A stretch of 7,691 nt of DNA from Verrucomicrobiales bacterium. Its GTDB lineage: Bacteria; Verrucomicrobiota; Verrucomicrobiia; Limisphaerales; Palsa-1400. Position 1 is the stretch's first letter; every line of letters begins with the position of its first letter. The notes below the pieces were generated by a model that was not told where the DNA came from, ran no database searches, and saw nothing but the letters and a program-made list of their open reading frames with translations. Made by a program: the position numbers and the translations under genes. Positions 4,690 to 7,691 of this stretch are shown here, one piece after another. The stretch is taken from NCBI GenBank assembly GCA_028293405.1, contig JAQGOW010000642.1, forward strand, positions 1-7,691, written 5' to 3'.

Positions 4690-7188
4690 TTGAAGTTCGA
4701 TCCCATAAACAAAATCTTCGAAGTTTCCGTCCGCGAGTTAGCAGAAGAGGATAGCTTTGGCCGCATTGGTTTTGGGCAGGGTGAAGGTTGGAATCGCCTC
4801 GGTCTCGGCGCTGAACTTCACAGTCGTGTCATTGCGCAACGCACCGCGACCAGGCCCGGCTACCGTGGTGAAGTTTCTGTTCAAGGAAAGATCGCAGTGG
4901 ACGACTGGACGGCGCAAATCACTGGTCGGATTGATGGTTGTATCCAACTCGAAACCGGCGGTTGGCTCATTGAAGAATTCAAATCCGGTTACATCGCCAG
5001 CGACGAATTACGCCGGTCCGCGACTGGAAACGAAAAGCACCGCCGCCAAACGCTCATCTACTGTCACCTCTGGCATCTGCTCGGCAATAAATCGATCGAG
5101 GGTTCGTTGGTCTATGTCGATCTGGTGAGCGATCGCGAACTGCCGCTTGCGCTGCCCTATGATACTGCGATCGAAGAAAAGTTGATCCTGCGCCGATTGA
5201 AAGAAATGCTCGCGATGTGGCGCATGGAATCGGAGCAGCGCGACCTCAAGGCCGCCGCCGCGCGCATCTTGCCTTTCCCGCACAACACTCCTCGCCCCGG
5301 CCAACAGCAAATCATCGACGCCGTTCGCCAAACAATGGAAACCGGCGGCCACCTTATCGCCGAAGCACCGACCGGCTCTGGTAAAACCGCCGCGGGAATT
5401 TATCCGGCGCTCGTACACGGCCTCACAACCGGCAAACAAGTCGTTTTTCTGACGTCAAAAACCTTGCAGCAAAAAATGGCTGTCTCGGCGTTCCGCGCGA
5501 TGAACGACCGCGGTGCGTTCCGTACGTTGCAACTTCGTTCGAAAGAAAAAATGTGCGCGAACGATCGCGTGTTGTGCCACGAAGATTTTTGTCCTTACGC
5601 AAAAGGCTACGCGGAGAAGATGAGCAAATCGCGGATTCTCGAACGTCTTCGCGACGAAAACGCACACTACGATCCAGACATCGTTTTCGCGAAAGCGAAA
5701 CAGGAAAGAGTTTGCCCGTTCGAAGTGCAACTCGAGTTGGCGACGCGCGCTGATGCGGTGGTTGCAGATTACAATTATGTTTTCGAACCGGGCACCGCAC
5801 TGCGTCATCTCAGTCGTGACGAATTAGATCAAGCCGTGTTGCTTGTCGACGAGGCGCACAATCTGCCAGATCGCGGTCGCAAAATCTTTTCACCGGAACT
5901 GTTGGAAGAACAATTTCGCGGCGTCATCGAGTGGCTTGCGACATTGCGCACGCACAAGAAAAAGCCGAAGCGCAAACTGGTCGAACCAGACCTCTGGTCA
6001 CTGACCCCGCGCGACTCGACTGAGATTGCTGCTGATTTAGTTGAGGCCTTGAACGAGTCCTTTATCGAAATCTGCGACATGCTTGAAACATGCGCCAGCG
6101 CCGCGTTACCGGAGCGAACACCAATCGCCGAAACGCAGCCGCCCAAGGATGCGCTTAAAGCAATTTGGAAAAATTGGGAGAGCCGCTTCGTCCAATATCT
6201 CGGATGGAAACGCGAACATAAACTCGCAATGCCCGATGATCCATTGGTCGATGCTCATTTCGCATTACAACGATTTATTACCGTGCTGAATCTTTTTGGC
6301 CCGGGGTTCGCATGTGTTGTCGAGCGGCGAGCTGCTGGCATTCGCCTCGCGATCGTTTGCCTTGATCCCGCGCGCGCGCTCGGGCCGGTGTTTCATGGCG
6401 TTTCGGCCAGCGTGCTTCTTTCGGCCACGATGTCGCCGGTTGAAGTAGTGCGACGGACGCTTGGCCTGGAAAAAGAACGCACTTCAGCGATTTCGTTGCC
6501 GCCGCCATTTCCAAAAGAAAATCGGCGCATCATGATTTTGCCGCAGGTCCGAACGACTTTCGCCGCGCGTGAACAAAATTTTGGACGCATCGCCGAGTTG
6601 ATCGCGCAAATGGCCGACTCGCAAAATGGCAACGTCCTCACGCTTTTTCCGAGCTACACGTTTTTGCAGAAGGTTCACGAACGGATGCCCAAAACGCGTA
6701 GCCGTGTTTTAATGCAACGCTCCGATTTCTCCGAAAAAGAGCGCGAGGAAGTTTTTAAAACCCTTTCGAATCGTAACGGCACCGGAAACCTTTTGCTCGC
6801 CGTGCTGGGCGGCATGTATGCCGAAGGCGTCGATTATCCCGGCGAGCTTCTGTCAGGTGTTTTCATTGTGTCACCGGGGTTGCCGCAAATTTCCTTTGAG
6901 CGCGAACTCCTCCGCCGTTACTTCGACGACACCGAGCAAGCCGGTTTTGAATACGCTTATCTCCAACCCGGTATGACCCGCGTTGTCCAGGCCGCTGGTC
7001 GTTTGATCCGCAGCGAAACGGATCGTGGCGTCATCGCGTTGCTCTGCCAACGCTTCGTTCAAGACCAATACGTCGCCCACATGCCTCGCGATTGGTTCAA
7101 CGACTCGGCCATCGAGTTGGTCGTTCGCGATCCCGTCGCCGAGATCAAAAAGTTTTTTGCGAATTCCAAAACCGCGACAGCTTTGTAA
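4690..7188 (+). CDS. PD-(D/E)XK nuclease fused to XPD/DinG-type Fe-S DNA helicase
   Basis: This is an 832-residue protein with two enzymatic parts, presumably a DNA repair or replication-intermediate processing factor. Residues 1 to about 185 carry every RecB-type PD-(D/E)XK nuclease motif: His44 (ELHSR), Asp82 (GRIDG), Glu96-x-Lys98 (IEEFKSG) and the Q120xxxY124 motif. The rest is an SF2 helicase of the XPD/DinG class: motif I EAPTGSGKT at 225-233, Ia near 251-261, DEAH at 387-390, SATMSP at 578-583, motif IV near 648-660, motif V around 705-716, and motif VI QAAGRLIR at 767-774. Between Ia and DEAH four cysteines (289, 296, 301, 342) are placed like the XPD 4Fe-4S ligands. The family usually moves 5' to 3' on single-stranded DNA. 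The start is TTG at 4690; an in-frame TAA at 4678 leaves no ATG or GTG alternative near the conserved N-terminus. No LexA-type site was recognised. The partner and exact role are unknown. Confidence 0.9.
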   Translation: MKFDPINKIFEVSVRELAEEDSFGRIGFGQGEGWNRLGLGAELHSRVIAQRTATRPGYRGEVSVQGKIAVDDWTAQITGRIDGCIQLETGGWLIEEFKSGYIASDELRRSATGNEKHRRQTLIYCHLWHLLGNKSIEGSLVYVDLVSDRELPLALPYDTAIEEKLILRRLKEMLAMWRMESEQRDLKAAAARILPFPHNTPRPGQQQIIDAVRQTMETGGHLIAEAPTGSGKTAAGIYPALVHGLTTGKQVVFLTSKTLQQKMAVSAFRAMNDRGAFRTLQLRSKEKMCANDRVLCHEDFCPYAKGYAEKMSKSRILERLRDENAHYDPDIVFAKAKQERVCPFEVQLELATRADAVVADYNYVFEPGTALRHLSRDELDQAVLLVDEAHNLPDRGRKIFSPELLEEQFRGVIEWLATLRTHKKKPKRKLVEPDLWSLTPRDSTEIAADLVEALNESFIEICDMLETCASAALPERTPIAETQPPKDALKAIWKNWESRFVQYLGWKREHKLAMPDDPLVDAHFALQRFITVLNLFGPGFACVVERRAAGIRLAIVCLDPARALGPVFHGVSASVLLSATMSPVEVVRRTLGLEKERTSAISLPPPFPKENRRIMILPQVRTTFAAREQNFGRIAELIAQMADSQNGNVLTLFPSYTFLQKVHERMPKTRSRVLMQRSDFSEKEREEVFKTLSNRNGTGNLLLAVLGGMYAEGVDYPGELLSGVFIVSPGLPQISFERELLRRYFDDTEQAGFEYAYLQPGMTRVVQAAGRLIRSETDRGVIALLCQRFVQDQYVAHMPRDWFNDSAIELVVRDPVAEIKKFFANSKTATAL

Positions 7189-7224
7189 TTCACTTCGCGT
7201 CGCGCTTCACACAAGATTCCTTCC

Positions 7225-7691
7225 ATGAGCAACGGTCCCGAATGGCTGCCGATTGTGCCATGGATTGGTTTCGTGGCTGCGATCGCCTGTTTGTGGGCGG
7301 CAATCCGCGCCGCGCGTTGCAAGCGTTTGGTCAACGATCTGCCGACTTCCAAAACGACCGGCGTTTTCATCGGCCTCGTTGAAGTCAAAGGCACCGCCGA
7401 ATCCGAAGCGCCGCTAACCAGCTACCTCGCTGAGCAATCATGCGTCTGTTTTTCCTGGTCGGTCGAGGAGCATTGGTCGCGCACCGTCACCGAAACCTAC
7501 ACCGACAACGAAGGCCGCACGCAAACGCGCACTCGACACGAAAGCGGTTGGACGACTGTCGCCAATGGCAGCGACATGCAGGATTTTTATTTGAAGGACG
7601 ATTGTGGTGTTATTCGCGTTAACCCAGAGGGAGCGAAGATTGAACCGCAAACGATCTTCGACGAAACCTGCACGCCGCTGAACGGCTTATA
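7225..7691 (+). CDS. membrane-anchored GIDE/MUL1-like domain protein (partial, runs off the right edge)
   Basis: An open frame starts with ATG at 7225, 36 bases after the helicase stop, and stays open to the window end: 155 residues are visible and the C-terminus is missing. A single hydrophobic segment at about 8-27 (LPIVPWIGFVAAIACLWAAI) followed by Arg/Lys residues suggests an N-terminal membrane anchor with the rest in the cytoplasm. From residue 47 on, the pattern VEVKGTAES-EAPLTSYLAE-SCVCFSWSVEEHW, then a charged loop (HESGWTTV) and an acidic turn before GVIRVNPEGAKIE, resembles the GIDE (BAM) domain of the mitochondrial ligase MUL1 and its bacterial homologues. Bacterial members are often named E3 ubiquitin ligase family proteins from this domain alone; no RING finger is visible here, and one could only lie beyond the edge. 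No Shine-Dalgarno is seen; ATTCCTTCC precedes the ATG. It may be co-transcribed with the helicase. Confidence 0.75.
   Translation, partial: MSNGPEWLPIVPWIGFVAAIACLWAAIRAARCKRLVNDLPTSKTTGVFIGLVEVKGTAESEAPLTSYLAEQSCVCFSWSVEEHWSRTVTETYTDNEGRTQTRTRHESGWTTVANGSDMQDFYLKDDCGVIRVNPEGAKIEPQTIFDETCTPLNGL

Noticed and set aside
4690..7188. Idea that the nuclease-helicase is part of a defence island or CRISPR system (CasDinG-like)
   Set aside because: No cas gene, repeat array, toxin, methylase or mobile element is nearby. The neighbours are housekeeping or uncharacterised metabolic genes.

Overview
The window looks like ordinary chromosome of a bacterium, most likely from the Verrucomicrobiota (Pedosphaera/Limisphaerales-like). 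That placement is an inference. It rests on the protein flavour, on a GC-rich palindromic repeat of the GGCGAGGCTCC type that I associate with such genomes, and on the absence of Shine-Dalgarno sequences before every gene. No transposase, integrase, CRISPR array or phage gene was seen.

Left part (1-3083). The window opens inside the 3' end of a tRNA on the + strand with an encoded CCA. Three genes on the - strand follow. In transcription order they are a DRE-TIM metallolyase/aldolase-like enzyme (3083 to 2091), nuoA, the A subunit of respiratory complex I (1940 to 1554), and a phosphoglucomutase/phosphomannomutase-family enzyme (1505 to 72). nuoA stands alone, with no nuoB or other complex I gene beside it. 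The 150-base gap upstream of nuoA holds a long near-perfect hairpin repeat (1998-2075).

Right part (3084-7691). A 31-base divergent spacer containing a short inverted repeat separates the aldolase from a + strand block. The block starts with an aldo/keto reductase that keeps the fold of an iron-sulfur subfamily but has lost the cluster cysteines. It overlaps by one base (TGATG) a small DUF167/YggU-family protein. After a 103-base gap with a perfect TATAAT box comes an 832-residue protein that fuses an intact RecB-type PD-(D/E)XK nuclease to a complete XPD/DinG-type iron-sulfur SF2 helicase. Its only plausible start is a TTG 8 bases after the TATAAT. The window ends inside a membrane-anchored protein with a GIDE/MUL1-like domain, cut off at the right edge.

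The genes do not form one pathway: they cover sugar-phosphate metabolism, respiration, uncharacterised carbon metabolism and DNA processing. The item most worth following is the single-chain nuclease-helicase. Next are the palindromic repeat, the orphan nuoA, and the consistent lack of ribosome binding sites, with pyrimidine-rich tracts before several starts.
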